Origin: Chloroflexota bacterium
GTDB taxonomy: Bacteria; Chloroflexota; Anaerolineae; Caldilineales; Caldilineaceae
Direction: 5' to 3'
DNA length: 26,232 nucleotides
NCBI GenBank assembly: GCA_003577005.1
Contig: QEUW01000169.1
Span: 1 to 26,232, forward strand
Shown: positions 6,693-15,370 of the stretch, piece after piece
How the letters are laid out: every line of letters starts with the position of its first letter
How positions within the stretch are numbered: position 1 is the stretch's first letter
Notes under the pieces: model-generated
What the model was told of the DNA's origin: nothing
Seen by the model: only the letters and a program-made list of their open reading frames with translations
Databases searched by the model: none
Translations under genes and position numbers: made by a program

Positions 6693-7862
6693 TCACTCAA
6701 GCTTCTGCAGCTTGTGATGCAATTCTTGATAAACAGTCTGTACCTGGTCGCTCATCGTGTGCAGGCTGAAACAAGCTTCTACTCGTTGGCGGCCCGTCTG
6801 TCCGAGTTTGTTGCGGAGTGTGCTGTCTGCAAGCAGGCGTTTGATGGCCGATACGATGGCAGTTGGCTCATTGGGGGAAATCAGCAGACCAGAAACGCCG
6901 TCTTCGATCTGCTCGACAGTTCCACCCACATTGGTTGCGATAACCGGCACGCCCAAGGCCATAGCCTCCAGGACAATCGTCGGAAAGGCTTCCGGCAGGA
7001 TCGAAGGAAGGACCAGTATGTCGAGCGCTGCGATCAACGGTTCCGGCTGGGTCACAAATCCAACAAACTTTACATCTTCAACCAAATCATGTGTTTTTAC
7101 AAAAGCATGTAATTGGTCAACCACAGGCTCGTTGCCGGCAAATGCGTCACCCACAATGAGATAGCGGATATTGTCGCATCCCTCTGCTTTGAGGGTGGCA
7201 CTCGCTTCAAGAAAGACGCTTTGCCCCTTGCGCGGGCTAATGCGTCCGATTACGCCAATGAGCGTTGTGTACCGATCATCGGTGTATTTTTGGCGCCACT
7301 CTTCTACCTGAGCAGGGTTTACGGCGAATTCCTGTAAATCTAGCCCGTTGTAAAGTACTTGTATTTTGGAATTTGGGGGAAACTGCCAGGCGATAGGGGT
7401 AGAGACACAGAAGACTCGGTTGGAAAAGCGCAGGATAAAAGGGCCAAAAAATCCCCACAGTTTGGGAAATTCCTCTGAGAATTTTTCGTGCAAGTGCCAG
7501 ATGTGTTGTCGCCGCGTGAGCCAGGCTGCAATGGCCGCCGGGAGGATAACACCTGTGTTCGTGTACACCAGTGAGACTCGTTCGCGCAAAATCAGCCAAC
7601 ATAAATAAAGGACAGACGGAAGCATGAAAAAGAGAAAGGGTAAGATTCGCCAGGAACGAAAGACGCGCCGACGAATCACACTCAGGAAGGGCACAACCCG
7701 AACCGTCACATGCTCCTTTCTGAGCGCATCGGCTAAAGGTCCTTCCTCTGGTACGACAACGATACACTGATACGTCTGCGCATCCAAGGCTCGAATGAGT
7801 CTCAGTAGAACCCGGCTCGCCCCGTACAAATCGGCGTTCGGATTTACATATAGAATTCGCAC
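6693..7862 (-). CDS. Glycosyltransferase family 4
   Basis: A 389-residue GT-B retaining glycosyltransferase that would transfer a sugar from a nucleotide donor to the growing lipid-linked repeat. The N-terminal Rossmann domain starts M-R-I-L-Y-V-N-P with A-D-L-Y-G-A-S-R. The C-terminal donor domain starts G-V-I-G-R-I-S-P-R-K-G (203-213) and has the E-x7-E motif at E291-E299 (EAFPTIVLE), followed by G-V-P-V-I-A-T-N-V-G-G. The start is a GTG at 7862 with GAGG about 12 bases upstream. A hydrophobic segment near residues 75-92 may aid membrane association. The sugar specificity cannot be told from sequence. Confidence 0.92.
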   Translation of the reverse strand: MRILYVNPNADLYGASRVLLRLIRALDAQTYQCIVVVPEEGPLADALRKEHVTVRVVPFLSVIRRRVFRSWRILPFLFFMLPSVLYLCWLILRERVSLVYTNTGVILPAAIAAWLTRRQHIWHLHEKFSEEFPKLWGFFGPFILRFSNRVFCVSTPIAWQFPPNSKIQVLYNGLDLQEFAVNPAQVEEWRQKYTDDRYTTLIGVIGRISPRKGQSVFLEASATLKAEGCDNIRYLIVGDAFAGNEPVVDQLHAFVKTHDLVEDVKFVGFVTQPEPLIAALDILVLPSILPEAFPTIVLEAMALGVPVIATNVGGTVEQIEDGVSGLLISPNEPTAIVSAIKRLLADSTLRNKLGQTGRQRVEACFSLHTMSDQVQTVYQELHHKLQKLE

Positions 7863-7973
7863 GTTGATCCGCTTCCTCTCAAGTATTGCTTGGGGTCAGC
7901 CCAGGAATAACCATCAAAGGCTCTTCAACCATCAACAGATGCGCGCAAGCACCTTCCTAGACCACTCCGCTCG

Positions 7974-8699
7974 TCATCCGGCGCTGGCTACGTCCTGGCC
8001 GTTGTGTGCTAACACCATCAGCGAGTATCCCCCCAAGAGTCGGGCTGCCCAATCGGCGCTCAACGACGAGAGTGCATAGCGCGGCAGTTTGGCAAGGCGA
8101 GCGCTGGTCGTATGGCGTGTTTCAAGCCCGACTGGCGTGTAGAAGTAGCCGATGATCTCGTAACCACAATCATGCAAGCTCGACAGGGCGATCTCCTTTG
8201 TAAAATAATGCAGGTGCCCAACCTGGCTGCGCGCAAACAGGATAGGGTGAACCCGCAGCAGCGACTGTACGGAGAGATCCAGCGGAATGTGAAACAGCGT
8301 ATAGCGCCCATACCCACGGAGTCGCTTTAGAAAACCCAAGTAATCTTCCACGTGTTCAAAGACATCAATGCAAAGTACAACATCAAAGGTGTCCAGGTTG
8401 GTCAATTGCAGCAGGTCCTCGTTAAAGAACCGAAGCCGCTCATTTGCGCGCGGCTGGCACAATGCATACCCCTGGGGTGAGATCTCATAGCCGCAAAAGA
8501 ACGCATCTTCCGGTAGCCGGCTTTGAAGCTGTTTTAGAATTTCGCCAGCACCACAACCAATCTCGCAAATCGAACGTGGAGTGAGTTTGTGCTGTTCAAG
8601 CATCTGCACGATGTAGTGGGCCTTCCACGCTGAGTCCTCAACATGATAACTTGGATTCAGACGGGCGTATTCTCCGCTGCGATATAAATCTTGGGACAT
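7974..8699 (-). CDS. Class I SAM-dependent methyltransferase
   Basis: A 241-residue Methyltransf_23-like enzyme, probably adding a methyl group to a sugar of the glycan. Motif I is I-C-E-I-G-C-G-A-G-E (44-53), followed by an acidic end of strand 2 (Y-E-I-S, 71-74) and a motif with C-I-D-V-F-E-H-V-E-D near 110-119. GGGAGG lies eight bases before the ATG at 8699, one of the best ribosome binding sites in the window. It is followed by the GT4 gene after 111 bases with no obvious feature. Confidence 0.88.
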   Translation of the reverse strand: MSQDLYRSGEYARLNPSYHVEDSAWKAHYIVQMLEQHKLTPRSICEIGCGAGEILKQLQSRLPEDAFFCGYEISPQGYALCQPRANERLRFFNEDLLQLTNLDTFDVVLCIDVFEHVEDYLGFLKRLRGYGRYTLFHIPLDLSVQSLLRVHPILFARSQVGHLHYFTKEIALSSLHDCGYEIIGYFYTPVGLETRHTTSARLAKLPRYALSSLSADWAARLLGGYSLMVLAHNGQDVASAG

Positions 8700-8750
8700 T
8701 GCTAGCGCCTCCCGAAAACTCGCACAGAACGGGCATTGAACGCCCAGTAC

Positions 8751-9380
8751 CTACAAGTCAGGCTTCAGCTTTGCCACCACAAACGATTTGGTCAAAAAGA
8801 GAAATTTCTCTGGCCAGATGGCAGAAGCTGGAAAAAGTCCCTTCAATTCATCGGCAGTGAGCAACCGGATCTCCTCGACCATCCGATCACATTGGCGTTG
8901 ACTCGGCCTGGTCAACCAACCACGCAAAGAAAAGTGACGTACCAGACGGCGGCGGATCCGCTTTGGAAGCCAATGAATAAAAAGCGTAATGTAATGTGGT
9001 TCGACCGGAAACCACTTATTCGGCGTCTGCATATAGTGCATTCTGCCGGTGCGTTGGCATTCGGCGGCAAAGCGTTGCTGATTTTCCAGGCTATATAGGT
9101 GTTCGATGACAGAGTTGCTAAAGACGATATCAAACTCACCATCGCGGAATGGCAGCCGGCAACCATCGGCGACTACTTGCTCCAACTCGGTTGCGGCAAT
9201 TGGAGAGATATTTACCAAGATCACCGATGGCCGCACAGTCAATAACGTCCAATTAAAGGGTGTACCTCCTACATCGAGGATGCGGGTTTGTCCATTCACC
9301 CCAAAGTGTTCAACAAATTTCTCCAGCCGCTTGGTGCGAAAGATCCTGCCGACGACCGCATACAAGGTTTCGATGTTCAC
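8751..9380 (-). CDS. Class I SAM-dependent methyltransferase, GTG start
   Basis: A methyltransferase of 209 residues. The frame is open up to 9593, but the residues before 9380 do not look like this family and overlap the preceding gene. The GTG at 9380 has GGAG four bases upstream and gives the typical opening V-N-I-E-T-L-Y-A-V-V-G-R-I-F. Motif I is L-D-V-G-G-T-P-F-N-W (35-44), followed by V-V-A-D-G-C-R-L-P-F and the F-S-N-S-V-I-E-H-L segment. If this start is right, 163 bases (9381-9543) separate it from the upstream gene, and I see no other gene in them. The acceptor is unknown; a sugar hydroxyl is likely from context. Confidence 0.82.
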   Translation of the reverse strand: MNIETLYAVVGRIFRTKRLEKFVEHFGVNGQTRILDVGGTPFNWTLLTVRPSVILVNISPIAATELEQVVADGCRLPFRDGEFDIVFSNSVIEHLYSLENQQRFAAECQRTGRMHYMQTPNKWFPVEPHYITLFIHWLPKRIRRRLVRHFSLRGWLTRPSQRQCDRMVEEIRLLTADELKGLFPASAIWPEKFLFLTKSFVVAKLKPDL

Positions 9381-9543
9381 AATGCTCCACTCGTTTTGCT
9401 TGCCCAACTGGTTGCAGGCCGAGACAGATGGTTTTTCTGTGCAAATGGCTTGTTCAAAAACGACCCAGACCACCACGCCTATCGCTACCCGACCCTGTAG
9501 ATGGGGCCCCAGCCTTACGACCTGTGCAACCTGTTCTATCCAT

Positions 9544-10632
9544 TCAGACTCGACCAGCAGAGCGGTTCGCCAAAGCGTGGTCGGGCCGTTCACCCTTTAG
9601 GATATAGTAAGGTGCCAGGGTGAGCGCATGGCGCCCCAATAGCGGCATCACGGCGTTCAACGTTTGGCCCACTATGCTGCGCAGCGGGCTAGGGCTCGCT
9701 ACCCAATAGCCAGGTAGGACCGTGGCCTCAAACCCCGCCGCCGCCAGGTGCTTGCAAAGCCAACCTGTATCCATCAGGTGCTCGGCCCAATTGCCGGTGT
9801 TTGGATCGCACGTGTTTGTTGGGTGGTCGGGCTGGTAAGAGATACTGCCGCGCTTCAGGTATTCATCAACAGCCGCTGAAATATCATCCCGCATCAAACC
9901 GCGTGTCAATTTTGCCAGCACTTCGATCTCAGCCGCAGACAGATGCGGCGCCTGTTCGGCTATCATTTCGCTGCGAATATCCCGATACGAACGCAGCGCA
10001 TCGCGTTCCTTATGACCCCATTGGTGCTCTTTGCCCATGGTTTCTCGCATCCGGTGGTGCACCATCAGGCGCCGCCGGATACGCGGGTTGTGTTGGTTTG
10101 CGCCCGATGCCAGCACAACGCGAAATCTAGCGCCAGGAATGTCTGAGAGCGTCTGCAAGTAGTGTGGTACATCGTAGATGTGTTCGAGGACATCATACGA
10201 TACCATCGCCGCGCAGGATAGTTCATGGGCTACGGTGTAGGCGACGAGATCATCAATATCACCACAGACAACATGGGCAAATTCCAGCCCGACAGCAGCA
10301 GCAATCATCCCTGCATCTCGGCATGATACATCATAAATATCGTCATAGATGACCGGGACGCCAAGTTCTGCCGCTAAGAGCGCCAACCCTCCCCAACCTG
10401 CGCCGTAATCAATCACGTAGGAGTGATCCATCCCTGCCGCCAGCGCCAGCTTCAACAAATGAGCGTAGCATTGAAAGTGACCAGGCAGACTAGAGACCAG
10501 TTGTCGTACATACCGTTTGTTATAGTCCGACAAGGGCAGCGATTGGACGTCAACCTTCGACAGTTTGTCTGACAGTCGCTTGACGGCAGCGTCCACCTCA
10601 GCCGAGAGCCTGGGATCAATGGTTGTATTCAT
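9544..10632 (-). CDS. Large class I SAM-dependent methyltransferase-like protein
   Basis: A 362-residue protein with a methyltransferase core in its first half. Motif I is V-I-D-Y-G-A-G-W-G-G-L (73-83) and the acidic end of strand 2 is I-Y-D-D-I-Y (95-100). A C-G-D-I-D segment follows and S-Y-D-V-L-E-H-I-Y lies near residue 150. The second half, with many charged residues and a G-N-W-A-E-H-L-M segment, resembles no domain I can name and may bind the acceptor. It starts two bases after the stop of the upstream GT4 gene, so the two are probably translated together. It is longer than usual for sugar O-methyltransferases. Confidence 0.78.
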   Translation of the reverse strand: MNTTIDPRLSAEVDAAVKRLSDKLSKVDVQSLPLSDYNKRYVRQLVSSLPGHFQCYAHLLKLALAAGMDHSYVIDYGAGWGGLALLAAELGVPVIYDDIYDVSCRDAGMIAAAVGLEFAHVVCGDIDDLVAYTVAHELSCAAMVSYDVLEHIYDVPHYLQTLSDIPGARFRVVLASGANQHNPRIRRRLMVHHRMRETMGKEHQWGHKERDALRSYRDIRSEMIAEQAPHLSAAEIEVLAKLTRGLMRDDISAAVDEYLKRGSISYQPDHPTNTCDPNTGNWAEHLMDTGWLCKHLAAAGFEATVLPGYWVASPSPLRSIVGQTLNAVMPLLGRHALTLAPYYILKGERPDHALANRSAGRV

Positions 10633-10634
10633 AG

Positions 10635-11768
10635 TCAGTTCGTTGCTACTACTGCTTGATAGGCAGGCAAAAGTACAGTGCGCACAATCGTCCGGAAATC
10701 GTACTGCCGGATCGAACCGCAGGCAACAGCTCGAAACTTTGCCCTGAGTTGAGGATCCTGGCCAAGCATTATAATTGAAGCTGCAATGGCCTCCGGCGTA
10801 TCGTCAACAAGCAGCCCATTTTCCCCGTGCCTGATGTAGTGTTGGTTGCCTTGGGTCGCTGTAGCGATCGTCGGCAGGCCGCTGGCGAGAAATTCCATTG
10901 TCTTCAATACCGGTGCATTCTCATACCACGCCGTCATCGGTACATAGCCCAGGCCAATGTCGGCAACATGTAACTGTTGTGGCACCTTTGCATAGGGGAC
11001 AAAACCGAGGAAATGCACGCGCCCGGCAATCCCCAACTGGTTGGCGAGTTGGCGTAGACGCTCTGCGTCATCGCCTTCCCCAAGCATCAACAAGTGTAGA
11101 TTGGGCAAGGAATGACAGGCAAGGGCAAAGCCAGCCAGGAGACGATCAAGCTGACGAAGTGTCGAGATGGACCCACTATACACCAAGACCAGCTCGGTCT
11201 TCGAAAGCCCGAGCGTGGTACGGAGCTCATCGTTTGCTCCAGGCCGAAAGTGTTCAAAATCAACCCCGATCGGGAGTTCAATCATCTTATGGGCGCCGTC
11301 TCCAAAAATATCGTCGGCGACAGCCCGGGCATGGACAAAGATGCGGTCAAAGAACATGGCTTCGGCTCGCATGCGCAAGCGGCTCAATAGGACTCGCACA
11401 CCGCCATGTAAAGGCGGGCTGCGGATCTCAAGCACCCAGTGGGGGATACGTTTTCGCAGGAGCAGGGGCAGCAACGACACCCCGATCCCTGCACTGACGT
11501 GAACCAAATCAACCTGATCGATAGTCAACAAGATCTCACGAACCGCACGAACAAATCGGGCGATCGCGGATGGTGAAGAAGCAGAACTGACTACACCCTC
11601 AGGTAAGCGATGCACACAAACTGTACCGACTTTCTCAACAACCGGGTCACCGGGACGGTGCCAGGCAATGGCATGTACTTCACAACCAAGTTCGCCCAAC
11701 AGCTGAGTATGCACATAAAACGGCACATTGTGTGGATAAGGCCCGTGACCGATATAGCAGATTTTCAT
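10635..11768 (-). CDS. Glycosyltransferase family 4
   Basis: A GT-B glycosyltransferase of 377 residues from the ATG at 11768, which gives the typical opening M-K-I-C-Y-I-G-H-G-P-Y-P. A TTG four codons upstream (11780) is an alternative. The donor domain opens V-Y-S-G-S-I-S-T-L-R-Q-L-D, followed by M-L-G-E-G-D-D-A and E-N-A-P-V-L-K-T-M-E-F-L-A-S-G-L-P. That segment carries the glutamates of the family motif with a Lys in place of the common small residues, as in GT4 enzymes using other acceptors. It lies 48 bases after the intact polymerase gene and two bases before the methyltransferase start. Confidence 0.92.
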   Translation of the reverse strand: MKICYIGHGPYPHNVPFYVHTQLLGELGCEVHAIAWHRPGDPVVEKVGTVCVHRLPEGVVSSASSPSAIARFVRAVREILLTIDQVDLVHVSAGIGVSLLPLLLRKRIPHWVLEIRSPPLHGGVRVLLSRLRMRAEAMFFDRIFVHARAVADDIFGDGAHKMIELPIGVDFEHFRPGANDELRTTLGLSKTELVLVYSGSISTLRQLDRLLAGFALACHSLPNLHLLMLGEGDDAERLRQLANQLGIAGRVHFLGFVPYAKVPQQLHVADIGLGYVPMTAWYENAPVLKTMEFLASGLPTIATATQGNQHYIRHGENGLLVDDTPEAIAASIIMLGQDPQLRAKFRAVACGSIRQYDFRTIVRTVLLPAYQAVVATN

Positions 11769-11816
11769 CTCAGATGGCAAAGTTCCTATTGTTTTAAGAC
11801 GGAGACGCGATCTCCC

Positions 11817-13331
11817 CTAAGCAATTAGCCTTATCAGGTGATTGTACACCGCGCGCCGGTACCGGTGGAGACCAGTCATAACGCCAATCATCGAAAACAT
11901 CAATATCAAGATGCTTTGATGAAAAAAGACGGCTTCAAATAACACGTTGACAAGAAAGCCGCACAATCCAGCAAGCAGCCAAACGGCCAATGTCATATAG
12001 ACTGGATCATGCTCCATTCGCTTTGTTGGCAACTGCCAAAGCTGCCATAGGGTACCGACGGCAGCCAAAGTAAGGAGCAACACCCCGACCAGGCCGGTTT
12101 CGGCCAGAAATTGGAGCCAGAGATTATGCACGGTTGAATACTCGAATCCGGTCAGGAGGACGGCGGGGACTGTCACATTGCCATAACCCTGCGTGATCGC
12201 CTCGCTAAAATTACCCAGACCAGCCCCAGTGAGGGGCGCCCGCACAAAAAGCTGGAATGCCAGCTCAACATAGGCCAACCGCCACTCGCCGCCACCCGAA
12301 ATACTGCGGAATCGATCCTGGAGCACTGTAAGACTCAGCGTATCCACAAACTGCCCCAGTATCAGCACACCCACCATCAGCAGCAGACCCAGGATCAAAC
12401 CATAGCGGATAAATCTACGCATCACGTTTAACAGCCTGCGCAGGTTTTCACTCATCAACCGGATGGCTACGACAGCGCCGGCAAGGGCAAAACTGAACCA
12501 GCCAGAGCGTGAAAAGGTAAACAACAGCACCGCAACGCTTACACTCAACAAGATAAGGTAGAAGATCTGCCGTCTAGCCGCGCCATAGTAGAGCGCGGCA
12601 TAGACAAAAGGACCGAGCAAGATGATCCAATTGCCCAATAGATTTGGATTGTGAAATGTCCCCACCACACGGATGATCCGGCCAAGCGAGCTCTGGAAGT
12701 AGGCGTTGGGATGGTCGACCGGGTCACCAAAATAGTCGTTGAGCGAGCCAAAACGACTGTTGGTCGCAAACTGCACAACGGCAACGATGCACTGAACAAT
12801 CAACAGGACAACAATGATGCGCCGCAGATCAGTTGCCGAGACCACTGTACCAGTGTTCTGCCGGAAGTAAAAATAGAACAGCCCCCCTCTCAATAAGAGC
12901 AGAAAGTACATGAGACTCGTCTGCGGATTGAGGGCGGTCAGGGTCACGATTGCACACCAACTCAGCAGGAGCACCCCAGCGATCTCTGTCGGTGTGATCG
13001 ATACTTTACGGGCAGCAACCACACCCGTGCTCCTGCCGTGCTGCGACAGGAGAGAACGGGCAGCCCACAGGGCATAGAGAGCGAACAAAAAAGGGTCAAA
13101 CGTATAGATATAGAGTGTACTGCGCAACACTAACGGCACCATCAAAATGCCCATAGCGCCATATAGACAGAGCCGCTCCAGGGTGATCAGATTCACCAAC
13201 CGGCGCCCGTTCAGCGCCAGGTAGAAGCGACGTAGTGGCTGTGCCGGCAACTGCTGTAGGTAGTAGCTCATAGCAAATTCGGGCTGGCTATGCGCGGTTG
13301 TGTTGATAGCCAGAATTGACGAGACTGCCAC
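11817..13331 (-). CDS. O-antigen ligase/polymerase family membrane protein (Wzy/WaaL type), intact
   Basis: A 504-residue protein with about a dozen membrane segments. It contains the features of the Wzy_C family: F-H-N-P-N-L-L-G-N-W in a middle helix, F-S-R-S-G-W-F, a large periplasmic loop, G-A-G-L-G-N-F, and the histidine motif T-V-H-N-L-W-L-Q-F-L-A-E-T-G. It would polymerise repeat units or attach the polymer to an acceptor outside the membrane. The GTG at 13331 has AGAGGA too close upstream; ATG at 13271 (MSYYLQQ) lacks a clear site, so the start is uncertain. It is the only intact gene of its type here and may cover for the broken one at 2124-5886. Confidence 0.9.
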   Translation of the reverse strand: MAVSSILAINTTAHSQPEFAMSYYLQQLPAQPLRRFYLALNGRRLVNLITLERLCLYGAMGILMVPLVLRSTLYIYTFDPFLFALYALWAARSLLSQHGRSTGVVAARKVSITPTEIAGVLLLSWCAIVTLTALNPQTSLMYFLLLLRGGLFYFYFRQNTGTVVSATDLRRIIVVLLIVQCIVAVVQFATNSRFGSLNDYFGDPVDHPNAYFQSSLGRIIRVVGTFHNPNLLGNWIILLGPFVYAALYYGAARRQIFYLILLSVSVAVLLFTFSRSGWFSFALAGAVVAIRLMSENLRRLLNVMRRFIRYGLILGLLLMVGVLILGQFVDTLSLTVLQDRFRSISGGGEWRLAYVELAFQLFVRAPLTGAGLGNFSEAITQGYGNVTVPAVLLTGFEYSTVHNLWLQFLAETGLVGVLLLTLAAVGTLWQLWQLPTKRMEHDPVYMTLAVWLLAGLCGFLVNVLFEAVFFHQSILILMFSMIGVMTGLHRYRRAVYNHLIRLIA

Positions 13332-13368
13332 TCCTCTGAATGGCTCGGATTTTCAAATAGAACTCACA

Positions 13369-14433
13369 TTAGTTGTGGCAAATCGGCTCTGCTAGGTTTA
13401 GTTGTAACCGGACCTCCTGATAAATTTCAGGTTGTGCCTGTTGCATGTCACATAAATGACGCTTCTCTGCTCTCAAGTCTCCGGCGGCCCGCACAGCCCA
13501 CAGATAGCCGATGTGATAGCGCACTTGGTCCGGGTTGTATTCAAGCACATAGTGATACCACCTGGCAGCAAGCTGCGGACGTTCCGTCTCCAGATAGAGC
13601 TGAGCCAACGTTTCGGCTACGATATACCAGTCCGGTCGCTGTTCGAGGACATATGTGAATTCCTGTTCCGCTTCGGCATACTTTGATTGTCGCAAGGCAA
13701 GCTCACCCCCCCAATAGTGATAAACCACTGCCTCGGGTGTGAAAGCCCGCACTCGCTCCAACTCCGTTGCATATTCGTCGAGTGGCCCCACCTCACGTAG
13801 AAAAATGAGATAGCTATGGTTGGCCTCCCACCCCAAAGGATCCAGTTCGATCCCTTTGCGCAGATGCTGGCGCGCAGCTGCGTGATTCCCCAAACGGTAG
13901 TACGCCATACCCAGATTCGTGTAAGGTTTTGCACTGGCAGGAGCAAGGCGCTGGGCCTGCTCCCAGTAGCGGACTGCCTGGTGCCAGTCCGCCCGCCGAT
14001 TGGCCAGCGTCCCAGCATAATCGACGGCGGCGAGGAAGTCGGGGCGGAGTTGCAGTGCCAATTTCAACCACTGCAACGCCATCGCTGGCTCATCCTCGGC
14101 GGCTAACGCTTGGGCATGAAGCATGCGTGCATTCCAGTCTGGCTGTTCTGCCCAGAGCGATAGCGCACGGGCATGGGTGGTCGGGTCTGTTAGAACAAAG
14201 CCTTTCTCCCCCTCCAGCCAGCTTACTCGCGGATGCGCCCGGAGTGTTGCCTCCAGGCTGGCAGGGGCATCTTCATGCAAAAACTGGAGCAAGGTCTGAT
14301 TCAAAGCCCATGAGGGGATCAGACGGTAACTGACCAAGGCCAGGATGGTGACGGCGGCCATCCACCATAACCACCCACGGTGCCGCCAGAGAGAGCCTAT
14401 CGGCGTTGGGTTGCGCATTGCTTGCAGTTGCAT
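13369..14433 (-). CDS. Membrane-anchored TPR-repeat protein
   Basis: A protein of 354 residues from the ATG at 14433, four bases after the sulfotransferase stop; a GTG in the same frame at 14466 is an alternative. One membrane segment near the N-terminus (GWLWWMAAVTILALVSY) is followed by a C-terminal region with about five or six tetratricopeptide repeats. These include 'ALQWLKLALQLRPDF', 'AVRYWEQAQRLAPASAKPYTNLGMAY', 'ARQHLRKGIELDP' and 'AEQEFTYVLEQRPDW'. TPR proteins act as scaffolds; lying between a sulfotransferase and a polymerase gene, it may organise the export or polymerisation machinery. No catalytic domain is visible. Confidence 0.85.
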   Translation of the reverse strand: MQLQAMRNPTPIGSLWRHRGWLWWMAAVTILALVSYRLIPSWALNQTLLQFLHEDAPASLEATLRAHPRVSWLEGEKGFVLTDPTTHARALSLWAEQPDWNARMLHAQALAAEDEPAMALQWLKLALQLRPDFLAAVDYAGTLANRRADWHQAVRYWEQAQRLAPASAKPYTNLGMAYYRLGNHAAARQHLRKGIELDPLGWEANHSYLIFLREVGPLDEYATELERVRAFTPEAVVYHYWGGELALRQSKYAEAEQEFTYVLEQRPDWYIVAETLAQLYLETERPQLAARWYHYVLEYNPDQVRYHIGYLWAVRAAGDLRAEKRHLCDMQQAQPEIYQEVRLQLNLAEPICHN

Positions 14434-14437
14434 GGTG

Positions 14438-15370
14438 CTACGACTTCGCTTCTGAATGAACTGCACGCGGTTGGCGCCAGGCCGTCAGATCGCGGCCGAT
14501 CAACGTTTCCAGACGTTGCAGGTCTGTCTGGTAGCGTAGCCGTAACTCGTTGGCCACTTCGGGTAAAAGCTGGGGCTTCTGGTCATAGGGTTTCGACAGC
14601 CAGCGGCGCAACACGGTACGAATACGCTTGCGTTGATGGAGCGAAAAGAGCCGACGGGTGATCTGTTGGATCTGCTGGGGTGGCTGCGATATCAGCCGCA
14701 TCAGCCACCGGCTGCGCGGCTGAGAGGCCACATTGGTCTCGAAATCAGCATGGATCACCACCGCCGTCTCCACCCCTAAGAAGGCAAATACTTCCCGTGC
14801 CACCGCGACCGGCTCACACTTCAGATCTTCATTGAGGACAAAAAGAAACTGTTCCCGGCTGAAGTGCGCCAGCCAGGTCTCCACTTGTTCTGCATACAGA
14901 CCGTCCCGAAAATAGCCAAACCACTCAAGCGGAGCGGCCAGGGTGCGTTGCGGTTCGAGTTCTAGCGCGCGGGCAAACGTTTCGCGCTCCACCACAAAGC
15001 GAACCTGATCCAGATAGTGCGACCATGCCCGCTCCACCGGGTCGCGCAGCACCACCACAAATTTTAACGTCTGGGCCGCCTCACCGTAGGTCGCAATGAG
15101 CCGCGAGGCCACCATGTGCGGCAGATGTAGCATCGGAGTAGCATCCGCGCACACCGCACAGGCCTCAGCCCCGGCGAAGTACTGCTCAACATACCATCGG
15201 GGCCCTTGTACATATTTGTTCGGGTCATCAAAAAAGTGGGGCTCCTTCACCTTCGCAAAACAGATCTGGGGGTGCTGCGCAAGATAGGCATAGAGCGAAG
15301 TCGTCCCCGCCTTTGCCGCTCCCAATAAAAAAAAGGTCGGTAAGCGGAGTTCTCGCTGGGCCATCGTCAT
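14438..15370 (-). CDS. Sulfotransferase
   Basis: A 310-residue sulfotransferase that would transfer sulfate from PAPS to a sugar of the glycan. The 5'-phosphosulfate loop is L-L-G-A-A-K-A-G-T-T-S-L (15-26). The 3'-phosphate binding segment is V-V-L-R-D-P-V-E-R-A-W-S-H-Y (106-119), and K-E-P-H-F-F (42-47) matches heparan-type and bacterial carbohydrate sulfotransferases. The start is the ATG at 15370, whose last bases overlap the TGA of the upstream flippase (ATGA), a classic sign of translational coupling. The open frame reaching 15580 lies within the flippase gene and is not used. PAPS-synthesis genes are not in this window. Confidence 0.92.
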   Translation of the reverse strand: MTMAQRELRLPTFFLLGAAKAGTTSLYAYLAQHPQICFAKVKEPHFFDDPNKYVQGPRWYVEQYFAGAEACAVCADATPMLHLPHMVASRLIATYGEAAQTLKFVVVLRDPVERAWSHYLDQVRFVVERETFARALELEPQRTLAAPLEWFGYFRDGLYAEQVETWLAHFSREQFLFVLNEDLKCEPVAVAREVFAFLGVETAVVIHADFETNVASQPRSRWLMRLISQPPQQIQQITRRLFSLHQRKRIRTVLRRWLSKPYDQKPQLLPEVANELRLRYQTDLQRLETLIGRDLTAWRQPRAVHSEAKS

